A stretch of DNA of 7,597 nt from an uncultured Collinsella sp. (GCA_958418185.1 CATZEP010000065.1:1-7597), one strand, 5' to 3'. Counted from the stretch's first letter, positions 1 through 6,524 are shown. The notes: generated by a model not told the origin, from the letters alone. Translations and numbers: made by a program.

Positions 1-525
1 TGCACTTACTATCGGTTCTGTTTGCCCGAAGGATCAAGGCAAGTCCTAGACTATCCCGGCCAAATTGAGCTATTCGCCCGACATCCTGATTTTGTGCTCG
101 AAGATGAAACGAGCGAAGTGGCACCTCTTTCCTTTGACGGGGCCGTATCAAGTCTTTCGGCAATTATTCTCGACGATGGCTACTACGAATTTATTCGCGA
201 CAACGCAACGAACGTAGAGGGCATTACGTTGCTCGATGCGCTCCATATCATTCCCCTCAAGATGCGTGCACACATTGATATCAATAGGAGCTATGAAGAA
301 GGGCGCCATTGCAACGATAAAGATCGACGAAAGCATCGCTCGGATATTGTTCGACTTGCGGGTTTGTTGCCGCCTTCGGCTCGCTTGGAGCTAATAGAGC
401 AAATGAGGGCTGACGCCGGAGACTTCTTTGCGGACTTTTCTTCTTATGTAAATCGGCAGACCGATCGTAAAGAGAGAGCGCGTCTTCAGGACACATTATC
501 GTTTCTCGAAAAGGTCTACCTATAG
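1..525 (+). CDS. AbiEii-like nucleotidyltransferase family protein, C-terminal part (5'-truncated)
   Basis: The reading frame is open from base 1, where it reads CTYYRFCLPEG, so the TTG at 22 is probably internal and the true start lies outside the window. The visible 174 residues include a YYRF...DYPGQIELFAR stretch, then SSLSAIILDDGYY, then a segment around IIPLKMRAHIDI with a charged RKHRSDIVRLAGLLP element. From memory this order (IELF, SSLSAILL-D-YY, LIPFK-KAW-DL, KHK-D--RL) is typical of uncharacterised proteins annotated as AbiEii/AbiGii-type nucleotidyltransferases, which are toxin or abortive-infection-like. The N-terminal catalytic half would be upstream, so activity cannot be judged. 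Base composition is visibly lower in GC than the sugar genes to the right, which suggests acquisition by transfer. It is not functionally related to the neighbouring operon and ends just before its own terminator. The family call is a recollection of sequence pattern, not a search result. Confidence 0.5.
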   Translation, partial: CTYYRFCLPEGSRQVLDYPGQIELFARHPDFVLEDETSEVAPLSFDGAVSSLSAIILDDGYYEFIRDNATNVEGITLLDALHIIPLKMRAHIDINRSYEEGRHCNDKDRRKHRSDIVRLAGLLPPSARLELIEQMRADAGDFFADFSSYVNRQTDRKERARLQDTLSFLEKVYL

Positions 526-549
526 GCACCTTGATTCGTTATGTATGGT

Positions 550-597
550 GAGGGGCTCTCCCGTTTGATGAGCGGGGGAGCCCCTTGTTGCTTTTTG
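550..597 (+). terminator. Intrinsic terminator after the nucleotidyltransferase-like gene
   Basis: Arms 552-563 (GGGGCTCTCCCG) and 573-584 (CGGGGGAGCCCC) pair over 12 positions with one G-U wobble. They enclose a 9-base loop and are followed by a T-rich tail (TTGTTGCTTTTTG, 585-597). The hairpin starts 24 bases after the stop codon. It would end plus-strand transcription before it runs antisense into manA. Confidence 0.9.
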
Positions 598-617
598 ATT
601 GTCGTAACTAGCCAGAG

Positions 618-748
618 GCTCGCCGGGACGGGACGCGGGGTTTGGTCGATCGCGAGTTCCGCACGAGCCGGAGAGCACTTAATGTGCTCTCCGTGCGAGC
701 AGGACTGTCCGAGCAGGCGACCAAACCCCGCGCCCCGTCCCGGCGAGC
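618..748. repeat. Long palindrome with nested hairpin between convergent genes
   Basis: Arms 618-648 and 718-748 are reverse complements at 30 of 31 positions; the only mismatch is A633 against C733. The 69-base interior carries a second perfect hairpin, 669-678 (CGGAGAGCAC) with 684-693 (GTGCTCTCCG), around the loop TTAAT. There is no T-tract on either side, so it is not a standard intrinsic terminator. It sits after the terminator of the plus-strand gene and 18 bases beyond the manA stop on the minus strand, where it could protect or end the manA transcript 3' end. It could also be a dispersed palindromic element of the REP/BIME kind; one copy in one window cannot decide this. Confidence 0.85.
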
Positions 749-765
749 GCTTGGGGACCGGTGGC

Positions 766-1698
766 CTACAGGTGGCTGATGATCAGTTCCATCTTGCCTT
801 CGAGGTCGATGGAGCTGACGGTGCTCGGGGCCAGCAGGTGGCTTCCCTTGTGGACGGGGTCGCCGCAGACGGTGCCTTCGCCGTCGATGAGCGACAGACA
901 CATGAAGGGCCAGCGCTGGTCGAGGGTTTTGCTGCCGTCGACGCGCACACGATCGACGGTGTAGCAGGAGTTAGACTCGAGCTCGGTCACGCCGTTCACC
1001 TCGGGCGCGGTCACCGTGCCGTCGGTCGGAGCCTGGGCATCAAAGTCGATGCAGTCGAGGCTCTGCTCAATGTGCAGTGGGCGCAGCTTGCCGTCGGTGC
1101 CGGGACGGTCGTAGTCGTACAGGCGATACGTCACGTCGCTCGACTGCTGCGTCTCCAAAATGAGCGTGCCGGTCTTGATGGCGTGCACGGTACCGGAATC
1201 AATCTGGAAAAAGTCGCCCTTGTGGATCGGCAGTACGTTGAGCATGTCGTCCCAGCGGCCGTCCTCGATCATCTGCGCGGCCTCGGCGCGGTCGTGCGCG
1301 CGCTGGCCGACAATGATCGTGGCACCGGGCTCGCAGTCCAGCACATACCAGCACTCGGTTTTGCCCAGGCTGCCGTTCTCGTGCTTGGCGGCGTACTCGT
1401 CGTTGGGATGAATCTGGATCGAAAGGTCGTCCTTGGCGTCCAGAATCTTAATGAGCAGTGGGAACTCCTTGCCCTCGCAGTTGCCAAAGAGCTCGCGGTG
1501 CTCGGCCCACAGCCACGACAGCGTGTGGCCTGCATACGGGCCTTCCGCAATCTGGCAGTCGCCGTTGGGGTGGGCCGAGATGGCCCAGCACTCACCGATG
1601 GGTCCATCGGGAATGTCGTAGCCAAATACGGTTTCGAGCTGGCGACCGCCCCAGATCTTCTCGGGGAAGATCGGCGTCAGCTTAATCAAATCGGACAT
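766..1698 (-). CDS. manA: Mannose-6-phosphate isomerase, class I (ManA/GmuF type)
   Basis: This cytoplasmic zinc enzyme interconverts mannose 6-phosphate and fructose 6-phosphate. The protein is 310 aa, which fits the short Bacillus-type class I isomerases. Visible signatures are PIFPEKIWGG near the N-terminus (residues 9-18), PLLIKILDAKDDLSIQIHPND at about 80-100 giving metal ligands Q95 and H97, GKTE giving E115, and GTVHAI giving H172. They are followed by YRLYDYDR with R192 at the expected catalytic position. I chose the ATG at 1698 because a GGGGG element (1710-1706) lies 7 bases upstream; for the alternative ATG at 1704 the gap is only 1 base. It follows the GntR gene by 74 bases on the same strand, so it is probably in one transcript with the regulator. 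With a PTS, a GH1 enzyme and a ROK kinase next door, its presence suggests that mannose is released from the imported sugar. Confidence 0.93.
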   Translation of the reverse strand: MSDLIKLTPIFPEKIWGGRQLETVFGYDIPDGPIGECWAISAHPNGDCQIAEGPYAGHTLSWLWAEHRELFGNCEGKEFPLLIKILDAKDDLSIQIHPNDEYAAKHENGSLGKTECWYVLDCEPGATIIVGQRAHDRAEAAQMIEDGRWDDMLNVLPIHKGDFFQIDSGTVHAIKTGTLILETQQSSDVTYRLYDYDRPGTDGKLRPLHIEQSLDCIDFDAQAPTDGTVTAPEVNGVTELESNSCYTVDRVRVDGSKTLDQRWPFMCLSLIDGEGTVCGDPVHKGSHLLAPSTVSSIDLEGKMELIISHL

Positions 1699-1721
1699 GT
1701 TCATACCCCCATTGTGTTGCG

Positions 1722-1757
1722 CGGGCGCTGCACAAAACAGCTCAAAGCGAGCGCCCG
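1722..1757 (-). other. Hairpin in the gntR-manA spacer
   Basis: Perfect 8-base arms 1722-1729 (CGGGCGCT) and 1750-1757 (AGCGCCCG) enclose a 20-base loop in the 74-base gap between gntR and manA. On the transcribed minus strand no T-run follows, so it is more likely an RNA processing or stability element, or a weak attenuator, than a full terminator. The function is inferred only. Confidence 0.5.
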
Positions 1758-1772
1758 GATGACTACAAAAAC

Positions 1773-2492
1773 CTATGCCAACGTTACGTTGTGCAACTCA
1801 AAGCGGTCGCCAACGTTGCGCGAGACCGAATACTCAAAGGCGGCGCCGCTGTCCAAAAAGCCAATCTGGGTGAGCTCGAGCAGGGGAGAGCCAGGCTTGG
1901 TGTCCAAGCGCTCGGCTTCTTCCTCGGTTGCTGCCACGGCGCGAATGGTACGGTGGAAGCTCGAAATCTTCAGCCCACATTGCTCGCGGATGAAGTGGTA
2001 GACCGATCCGTACAGGTCCTTCTTTTTAAGGCCTGGAATCAGCTCGAGGGGCATGTAGGTGTACTCGATAACGATGGGCTTCTCATCGGCCTGACGCACG
2101 CGCACGATGTGATAGGCAAAGTCATCCTCGGCAATTCCCAGCTGGGCTGCGATGTCCGCTGGTGGATTAACAATCGAGAAATCGTAGACCACCGAGGTCA
2201 CCTTCTCCCCGCGGTGCTCATACGAAAAGCCCTGGGCACGGTCGTTTTTGCCCTGGAAAAACGCCTGACCGGGAAGTCCCGCCGTGTCCTTAACGTAGGT
2301 ACCCGATCCGCGTCGGCTGGTAATAAGACCTTCCTCGGTGATTTGCTCGATAGCTCGTTTGACGGTGATTTTGGAAACGCTATAGAGCTCGCAGAACTCA
2401 ACGACGGTGGGAAGCTTGTCGCCCGGTTTAAGAGTGCCATCCTCGATGCTTCGACGAATATCTGCAGCTATCGCCTCGTATTTGGGAATCAT
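1773..2492 (-). CDS. GntR-family transcriptional regulator with UTRA domain (HutC subfamily)
   Basis: This is a DNA-binding repressor-type protein whose C-terminal UTRA domain senses a small effector, commonly a phosphorylated sugar in this subfamily. The 239 aa protein has the winged helix at residues 1-68, with KPGDKLPTV, then SVSKITVKRAIEQ as helix-turn-helix and LITSRRGSGTYV as wing. The UTRA fold spans about 90-235, with YHIVRVRQADEKPIVIEYTY and the typical ending EYSVSRNVGDRFEL. The start is the ATG at 2492: AAAGGAGG sits 4 bases upstream on the minus strand, whereas the longer frame beginning at 2525 would place this ribosome site inside the gene. It is transcribed divergently from the GH1-PTS operon and upstream of manA, the usual layout for a local regulator that controls both sides. 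B. subtilis GmuR is a family member in an equivalent operon. The effector is not known from sequence. Confidence 0.93.
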   Translation of the reverse strand: MIPKYEAIAADIRRSIEDGTLKPGDKLPTVVEFCELYSVSKITVKRAIEQITEEGLITSRRGSGTYVKDTAGLPGQAFFQGKNDRAQGFSYEHRGEKVTSVVYDFSIVNPPADIAAQLGIAEDDFAYHIVRVRQADEKPIVIEYTYMPLELIPGLKKKDLYGSVYHFIREQCGLKISSFHRTIRAVAATEEEAERLDTKPGSPLLELTQIGFLDSGAAFEYSVSRNVGDRFELHNVTLA

Positions 2493-2517
2493 TGAACCTC
2501 CTTTCCGACATATATCA

Positions 2518-2560
2518 ATACGCAAGTAAGTATAACCCTTAACAAGGCACCCATATAACC
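2518..2560. promoter_or_regulatory. Candidate operator region: 11-base direct repeats and ATAC-N8-GTAT
   Basis: TATAACCCTTA (2531-2541) and TATAACCTTTA (2554-2564) agree at 10 of 11 positions and are 23 bases apart, about two helical turns. Just before them ATAC (2518-2521) and GTAT (2530-2533) form a small inverted repeat around 8 bases. All lie between the gntR ribosome site and the bgl-side promoter, where a GntR-type protein would be expected to bind. The assignment is positional inference. Confidence 0.35.
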
Positions 2561-2578
2561 TTTATCTAAGAAGCTCGA

Positions 2579-2628
2579 GAAAGAAAAAAGAAAAAGACGC
2601 TTTACTTTTAGAATTAGAGCGCTACAGT
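2579..2628 (+). promoter_or_regulatory. Candidate promoter for the GH1-PTS operon, with A-rich upstream tract
   Basis: A -35-like TTTACT (2601-2606) and a -10-like TACAGT (2623-2628) are separated by 16 bases. An almost pure A/G tract (about 2579-2597) ends just upstream of the -35 and resembles an UP element. Initiation near 2635 would give a leader of about 160 bases that contains the 2668-2765 inverted repeat. Box matches are partial, so this is a proposal. Confidence 0.4.
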
Positions 2629-2667
2629 TTAAGCAACGAACGGAATCTTTCCGCAGAACAGGATCGA

Positions 2668-2765
2668 CCGTTTGGGGACGGTTTTGTTTTGGCGGGTTGG
2701 ATATCGGTATGACCGGTGCGCGCCCGCGCCGGATAACCTGCCAAAGCAAACCCGTCTCCAACCGG
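2668..2765. repeat. Imperfect 31-base inverted repeat with inner hairpin in the operon leader
   Basis: Arms 2668-2698 and 2735-2765 pair at 26 of 31 positions by Watson-Crick rules; three of the remaining five are G-U wobbles and two are mismatches. The centre holds another stem, 2713-2720 with 2725-2732 (CCGGTGCG/CGCGCCGG, one wobble, loop CGCC). No T-run follows on either strand. Each arm carries a version of a motif (GGGACRGKTTTGTTTTGGCRGG in the sense of the left arm) that recurs at 6613-6653 ahead of the ROK gene. It is therefore either a dispersed palindromic element or a structured leader of the sugar operon. Confidence 0.8.
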
Positions 2766-2795
2766 AAGCTCTAGAACACGAAAGCGAGGACTTTG

Positions 2796-4196
2796 ATGGC
2801 ACAGTATCAGCTGCCCAACGACTTCTTCTTTGGCGCTGCTATGTCCGGCCCGCAGACTGAGGGTCAGTGGAACCAGGGCGGCAAGCTCGAGAACCTGTGG
2901 GATACCTGGTCCATCCAGGATCTGGGCTCGTTCTACAACTGCGTTGGCTCTTACGCCGGCAATGACTTTATGGCCAAGTACCAGGAAGACCTTCGCATTT
3001 TGAAGGACTTGGGCCTGGATACCTATCGCACTTCCATCCAGTGGAGCCGTCTGCTCGATGCCGACGGCAACCTCAACGAGGAAGGCGCCGCGTGGTATCA
3101 CGAGTTGTTCCGCGCCTCTCGCGAAGCCGGCCTGGAGCCGTTTGTCAACTTGTACCACTTTGACATGCCCACCTACCTCTTTAACCGTGGCGGCTGGGAG
3201 AGCCGTGAGGTTGTCGAGGCTTACGCACATTACGCCGACGTCGCCTTCCACGAGTTTGGCCAGGAGATTAAGTACTGGTTCACCTTTAACGAGCCCATCG
3301 TCGAGCCCGAGCAGCGCTATCAGGAGGGCGTGTGGTTCCCGCAGCTCCACGACTTCAACCGCGCCCGCACCGTGCAGTATCACATCTCGCTGGCGCACGC
3401 GCTGGCCGTGGCCAACTATCGTCGCGCCTATGACGAGGGCGCCGTTCGCGCTGATGCCAAGATCGGCATGATCAACTGCTTTACCCCGGTCTACACCAAG
3501 GAGAACCCCAGCGAGGCAGACCTCGAGGCCGTGCGCATGACCAGCGGCATCAACAACCGCTGGTGGCTCGACCTCATCACCAAGGGCGAGCTTCCTGCCG
3601 ACGTGCTCGACAGCCTGGCCGAGGGCGGCGTTAAGCTCCCGTTCCGCGCCGGCGACCAAGAGATCCTCAAGCAGGGTGTTGTCGACTGGCTAGGCTGCAA
3701 CTACTACCACCCCACGCGTGTTCAGGCGCCGGCGAGCAAGGTCGACCAGTACGGCCTGCCGCACTTTGCCGACGAGTACGTATGGCCCGACGCCGTTATG
3801 AACGAGAGCCGCGGCTGGGAGATCTACCCGCAGGGCCTCTACGACTTTGGCATGGACTGCGCTAAGAACTACCCCGATCTTGAGTGGTTCGTTTCCGAGA
3901 ACGGCATCGGCATCATGGACGAATACAAGAACCGTGACGCCGAAGGAACCATCCAGGATGACTACCGCGTCGACTTTGTACGTCAGCACCTGGAGTGGGT
4001 GGTCAAGGCCATCGACGAGGGCGCCAAGTGCCGGGGCTATCACTACTGGGCCGTCATCGATAACTGGTCTTGGGCCAATGCCTTTAAGAATCGTTACGGC
4101 TTTGTCGAGGTCGATCTCATGGACGGCTACAAGCGCCGCCTTAAGAAGTCGGCGGCCTGGCTCAAACAGGTCGCCACGACCCACGTGGTTGATTAG
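2796..4196 (+). CDS. GH1 6-phospho-beta-glycosidase (6-phospho-beta-glucosidase/GmuD type)
   Basis: This cytoplasmic retaining glycosidase would hydrolyse PTS-phosphorylated beta-disaccharides to a hexose 6-phosphate and a free hexose. The 466 aa length is normal for GH1. The N-terminal FFFGAAMSGPQTEG leads the (beta/alpha)8 barrel, YWFTFNEP supplies the acid/base E166, and FVSENG supplies the nucleophile E368. Near the C-terminus, DNWSWANAFKNRYGF has Ser where non-phosphorylated beta-glucosidases usually have Glu (EWA), which supports a phosphorylated substrate. The following Trp resembles LacG-type 6-phospho-beta-galactosidases. The Lys expected two residues before the Tyr is Asn here, with Lys one place earlier. 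I chose the ATG at 2796, with GCGAGGA (2784-2790) upstream, over the TTG directly before it. It is first in the operon and 120 bases ahead of the PTS IIC gene. GH1 membership is certain; the sugar specificity (glucoside, galactoside or mannoside) is not. Confidence 0.93.
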   Translation: MAQYQLPNDFFFGAAMSGPQTEGQWNQGGKLENLWDTWSIQDLGSFYNCVGSYAGNDFMAKYQEDLRILKDLGLDTYRTSIQWSRLLDADGNLNEEGAAWYHELFRASREAGLEPFVNLYHFDMPTYLFNRGGWESREVVEAYAHYADVAFHEFGQEIKYWFTFNEPIVEPEQRYQEGVWFPQLHDFNRARTVQYHISLAHALAVANYRRAYDEGAVRADAKIGMINCFTPVYTKENPSEADLEAVRMTSGINNRWWLDLITKGELPADVLDSLAEGGVKLPFRAGDQEILKQGVVDWLGCNYYHPTRVQAPASKVDQYGLPHFADEYVWPDAVMNESRGWEIYPQGLYDFGMDCAKNYPDLEWFVSENGIGIMDEYKNRDAEGTIQDDYRVDFVRQHLEWVVKAIDEGAKCRGYHYWAVIDNWSWANAFKNRYGFVEVDLMDGYKRRLKKSAAWLKQVATTHVVD

Positions 4197-4200
4197 CGAC

Positions 4201-4274
4201 CGGGCGAACGCCCAGACCGCGCGCCGCCGCGCGCAACACATGGCACATCTGGTGGCAGAGGGCGACAGACCACC
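4201..4274 (+). other. Hairpin cluster in the GH1-IIC spacer
   Basis: The 120-base gap holds a short GGGC/GCCC stem (4202-4213), a perfect GC-only hairpin at 4219-4234 (6-base stem, loop CGCC) and GGTGG (4251-4255) facing CCACC (4270-4274). No T-run follows. Such structures between a soluble enzyme gene and a membrane permease gene often mark mRNA processing or differential stability; this is inference. Confidence 0.4.
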
Positions 4275-4316
4275 GTGCGCATAGGAAAAGGCCGGATTTG
4301 AAAGTTAGGAGCAATC

Positions 4317-5660
4317 ATGGCCAGTGACAACGGAAAGAGCTTCCTCGACAAGTTTGCCGAGGTCTCTGCGAAGGTGGGAAACCAGGTTCACCTGCGTTCC
4401 CTGCGTGACGCCTTCGCGACCATCACGCCGCTCTATATCCTTGCGGGTATCGCGGTTCTTATTAACAACGTCGTGTTCCCTCTGTTCCCGCTCGATGCGG
4501 CGGGCCTTGCCAACCTTCAGACGTGGGGCTCGGCAATTACGCTGGGCACCCTCAACGTCTCTGCCATTATCTTGGCCGGATTGATTGGCTACAGCCTCGC
4601 CAAGAACAAGCGTTTCGATAACCCGCTCGCTTGCGTGGTCGTCGCCATCTCTGCCTTCGTCATCATGATGCCGCAGCAGATCACCGCCTCGCTTGCCGCC
4701 ACGAGCCCACTGCTCACCGACAAGATCACCTCCGCCGAGGTCACGGGCGCCCTTTCGACTGCCAACACCGGCACCAACGGTCTGTTCTCGGCTATTATCA
4801 TCGCCCTGCTTTCCGTCTCGCTCTTCATCAAGATTTCTGGCGTCGAGAAGCTCAAGGTTAAGCTGGGCGAGGGCGTGCCTCCCGCGGTCTCCAACTCCTT
4901 CAACGTCATGATCCCGATGCTGCTCAACCTCGCGATCTTCGCTCTTGCCGCAGCCCTGCTCGCCGTGTGCGCCGGCACCGATCTGTGCACCATCATCTCC
5001 ACGTGCATCTCCAACCCGCTCAAGAGCATCATGAACGCCGGTCCGTGGGCTGTTATCCTCATCTACACCCTTGCTAACCTGCTGTTCTGCGTCGGTATTC
5101 ACCAGTCCACCATCTCTGGCGCTACCGTCGAGCCGATCCTGACCATGCTCATCGTCGACAACATGGCTACCTTTGCCGCCGGTGGCACCATCCAGCCCGA
5201 TCACTACATGAACATGCAGATCGTTAACAGCTTCGCCCTCATCGGCGGCTCGGGCTGCACCCTCATGCTTCTGCTCGACACGCTCCTGTTCTCCAAGAAC
5301 AAGGCTTCCGAGACCGTTTCCAAGATGGCTATCCTGCCTGGTCTGTTCAACATCAACGAGCCGGTTATCTACGGTTACCCCATCGTGTACAACCTGCCGC
5401 TCATGATCCCGTTCGTCCTTCTTCCCGATCTGTTCATCGGCATCACCTATGGCCTTACCTGCGCAGGCATCATCAGCCCCTGCATCGCCCAGGTGCCCTG
5501 GACCATGCCTCCCGTCATCAATGCCCTGCTCGCTACGGGCTTTGACTGGCGCGCCGGCGTGTGGCAGGCTCTCGAGATTGTCATTGGCATGGCCGTCTAC
5601 CTGCCCTTTATGAAGATTTCCGAGAAGGCAATCGCCAAGCAGGAGGCTCTCGCCGAGTAG
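4317..5660 (+). CDS. PTS permease subunit IIC, lactose/cellobiose (Lac) family
   Basis: This integral membrane subunit binds and translocates the sugar while IIB phosphorylates it. The 447 aa protein is the usual size for a stand-alone Lac-family IIC. Hydrophobic segments are visible around residues 36-58, 74-95, 104-121, 155-172, 196-218, 243-262, 302-325, 360-383 and 418-431. Family signatures are GIHQSTISG with H262 and the PGLFNINEPVIYGYPIV block with E348, the conserved Glu region near the sugar site in this family. An AGGAG (4307-4311) lies 5 bases before the ATG. It lies between the GH1 gene and IIB. The family also imports chitobiose, lactose, cellobiose and manno-disaccharides, so the substrate must come from context; the gmu-like neighbourhood favours glucomannan or mannan disaccharides. 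Confidence 0.93.
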   Translation: MASDNGKSFLDKFAEVSAKVGNQVHLRSLRDAFATITPLYILAGIAVLINNVVFPLFPLDAAGLANLQTWGSAITLGTLNVSAIILAGLIGYSLAKNKRFDNPLACVVVAISAFVIMMPQQITASLAATSPLLTDKITSAEVTGALSTANTGTNGLFSAIIIALLSVSLFIKISGVEKLKVKLGEGVPPAVSNSFNVMIPMLLNLAIFALAAALLAVCAGTDLCTIISTCISNPLKSIMNAGPWAVILIYTLANLLFCVGIHQSTISGATVEPILTMLIVDNMATFAAGGTIQPDHYMNMQIVNSFALIGGSGCTLMLLLDTLLFSKNKASETVSKMAILPGLFNINEPVIYGYPIVYNLPLMIPFVLLPDLFIGITYGLTCAGIISPCIAQVPWTMPPVINALLATGFDWRAGVWQALEIVIGMAVYLPFMKISEKAIAKQEALAE

Positions 5661-5689
5661 AACGCCTAACGTTCGTCCCTTTCACCTTT

Positions 5690-5720
5690 GCGGGCGCCGG
5701 TACGCGGTGCCGGTGCCCGC
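5690..5720 (+). other. Strong hairpin after the IIC gene
   Basis: Arms 5690-5703 and 5707-5720 pair over 14 positions with two G-U wobbles around the loop GCG. The hairpin begins about 30 bases after the IIC stop. The following bases (GGCTCTCTCCC) are not a T-run, so complete termination is unlikely. It could shield the 3' end of a processed upstream mRNA or reduce read-through. Confidence 0.65.
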
Positions 5721-5790
5721 GGCTCTCTCCCTTGCGTAAAGATACAGGGGAGCGGGCACAATAGCCGCAAGGAATACAACCAGTTGTCGT

Positions 5791-5805
5791 CTGCGCGCCG
5801 CGCAG
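5791..5805 (+). promoter_or_regulatory. Small hairpin just before the IIB ribosome site
   Basis: CTGCGC (5791-5796) and GCGCAG (5800-5805) form a perfect 6-base stem around GCC. It ends 4 bases before a strong AAGGAGG (5810-5816), which lies 5 bases before the IIB ATG. It may act as a 5' stabiliser or keep the ribosome site open after processing of the 161-base IIC-IIB spacer. The function is inferred. Confidence 0.4.
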
Positions 5806-5821
5806 TTATAAGGAGGAAACC

Positions 5822-6124
5822 ATGAAGAAGATCATGCTCTGCTGCAATGCCGGCATGTCCACGAGCCTGCTGGTCCAGAAGATGCAGGCCGAGGTTGCAA
5901 ACCGTGGTCTGGATATTGAGGTCGAGGCTCGTCCCATGAACGAGGCCCACGATCACCTGGACGAGTGCGACATGTTGCTGCTTGGTCCGCAGATCGGCTA
6001 CACCAAGGGCGATTTTGAGAAGGAGGCCGCCGGTCGTTTTCCGGTCGAGGTCATCAACATGGTCGACTACGGCCGCATGAACGCTGCCGGCATCATCGAC
6101 CACTGCGTCAGCGTGATGGGCTAG
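5822..6124 (+). CDS. PTS subunit IIB, lactose/cellobiose family
   Basis: This cytoplasmic phosphocarrier takes a phosphoryl group from IIA on a cysteine and passes it to the sugar bound by IIC. The 100 aa length is normal. The N-terminal LCCNAGMSTSLLV matches the CxAGMSTS active-site loop, with C8 as the phosphorylated residue; the adjacent C7 is an extra cysteine. The later DMLLLGPQIGY segment is also typical of the family. The start is well supported by the AAGGAGG five bases upstream. It is separated from IIC by a 161-base spacer with two hairpins, but the IIA frame opens directly after its stop, so IIB and IIA are probably translated together. Confidence 0.95.
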   Translation: MKKIMLCCNAGMSTSLLVQKMQAEVANRGLDIEVEARPMNEAHDHLDECDMLLLGPQIGYTKGDFEKEAAGRFPVEVINMVDYGRMNAAGIIDHCVSVMG

Positions 6125-6133
6125 GTGCTCCGC

Positions 6134-6466
6134 ATGGAGGATATGAACGAACTGCAGATGACCTGCTTCGAGATCATCAGCTACGTCGGTACCGCCAAGA
6201 GCATGTACATCAATGCCGTGCAAAAGGCCAAGGAGGGCGATTTTGACGCCGCCGAGGAGCTTATCAAGCAGGGCGACGAGGCCTATAACGGTGGCCACGA
6301 TGTTCACATGGGGCTTCTGAAGAAGGAGGCCAACGGCGAGCGTAACGGCGAGGCCCCGTTGATTCTGCTGCATGCCGAGGACCAGATGGCCGGTACCGAG
6401 ACCATGCGCGTCATGGCGACGGAGCTCATCGAGGTTCACAAGCAGCTGCAGGCACTTAAGGCCTAG
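6134..6466 (+). CDS. PTS subunit IIA, lactose/cellobiose (LacF/CelC) family
   Basis: This cytoplasmic helical phosphocarrier receives phosphate from HPr and donates it to IIB; family members form trimers. It has 110 residues from the ATG at 6134. CFEIISYVGTAKS near the start, the AEELIKQGDEAYNGGHDVH region and LILLHAEDQMAG are family features. H80 is the phosphorylated histidine, and D83 matches the metal-binding Asp of LacF trimers (HAxD). The start is uncertain: GTG 6125 touches the IIB stop, ATG 6134 has only a weak GG element upstream, and ATG 6143 has GGAGG merely 2 bases before it. Translational coupling with IIB would make any of them workable. It is the last gene before the operon terminator. 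Confidence 0.92.
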   Translation: MEDMNELQMTCFEIISYVGTAKSMYINAVQKAKEGDFDAAEELIKQGDEAYNGGHDVHMGLLKKEANGERNGEAPLILLHAEDQMAGTETMRVMATELIEVHKQLQALKA

Positions 6467-6524
6467 CCGGCGTTATCGCCGCGATGGGCCGTGCGGTCCA
6501 ACAGACAACACAGTCCCTTTGACG

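Noticed and set aside
618..748. CRISPR or insertion-sequence end
   Set aside because: There are only two inverted arms, no direct repeat-spacer series, no transposase frame inside and no visible target duplication.
541..2001. 486-codon plus-strand open frame
   Set aside because: It lies opposite manA and the gntR end, its translation has no family features, and its beginning runs through a terminator and a palindrome. Such frames arise opposite GC-rich genes.
2668..2765. LicT/SacY-type antiterminator with overlapping terminator
   Set aside because: No T-run follows the structure, and there is no BglG-type antiterminator gene in the window; the regulator present is of the GntR type.
2622..3659. 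345-codon minus-strand open frame opposite the GH1 gene
   Set aside because: Its valine/alanine/leucine-rich, low-complexity translation has no recognisable domain; the GH1 gene on the other strand has complete catalytic motifs.
4305..5204. 299-codon minus-strand open frame opposite PTS IIC
   Set aside because: The Asp/Gly/Glu/Arg-rich translation is the antisense of a membrane protein gene and has no plausible start context.
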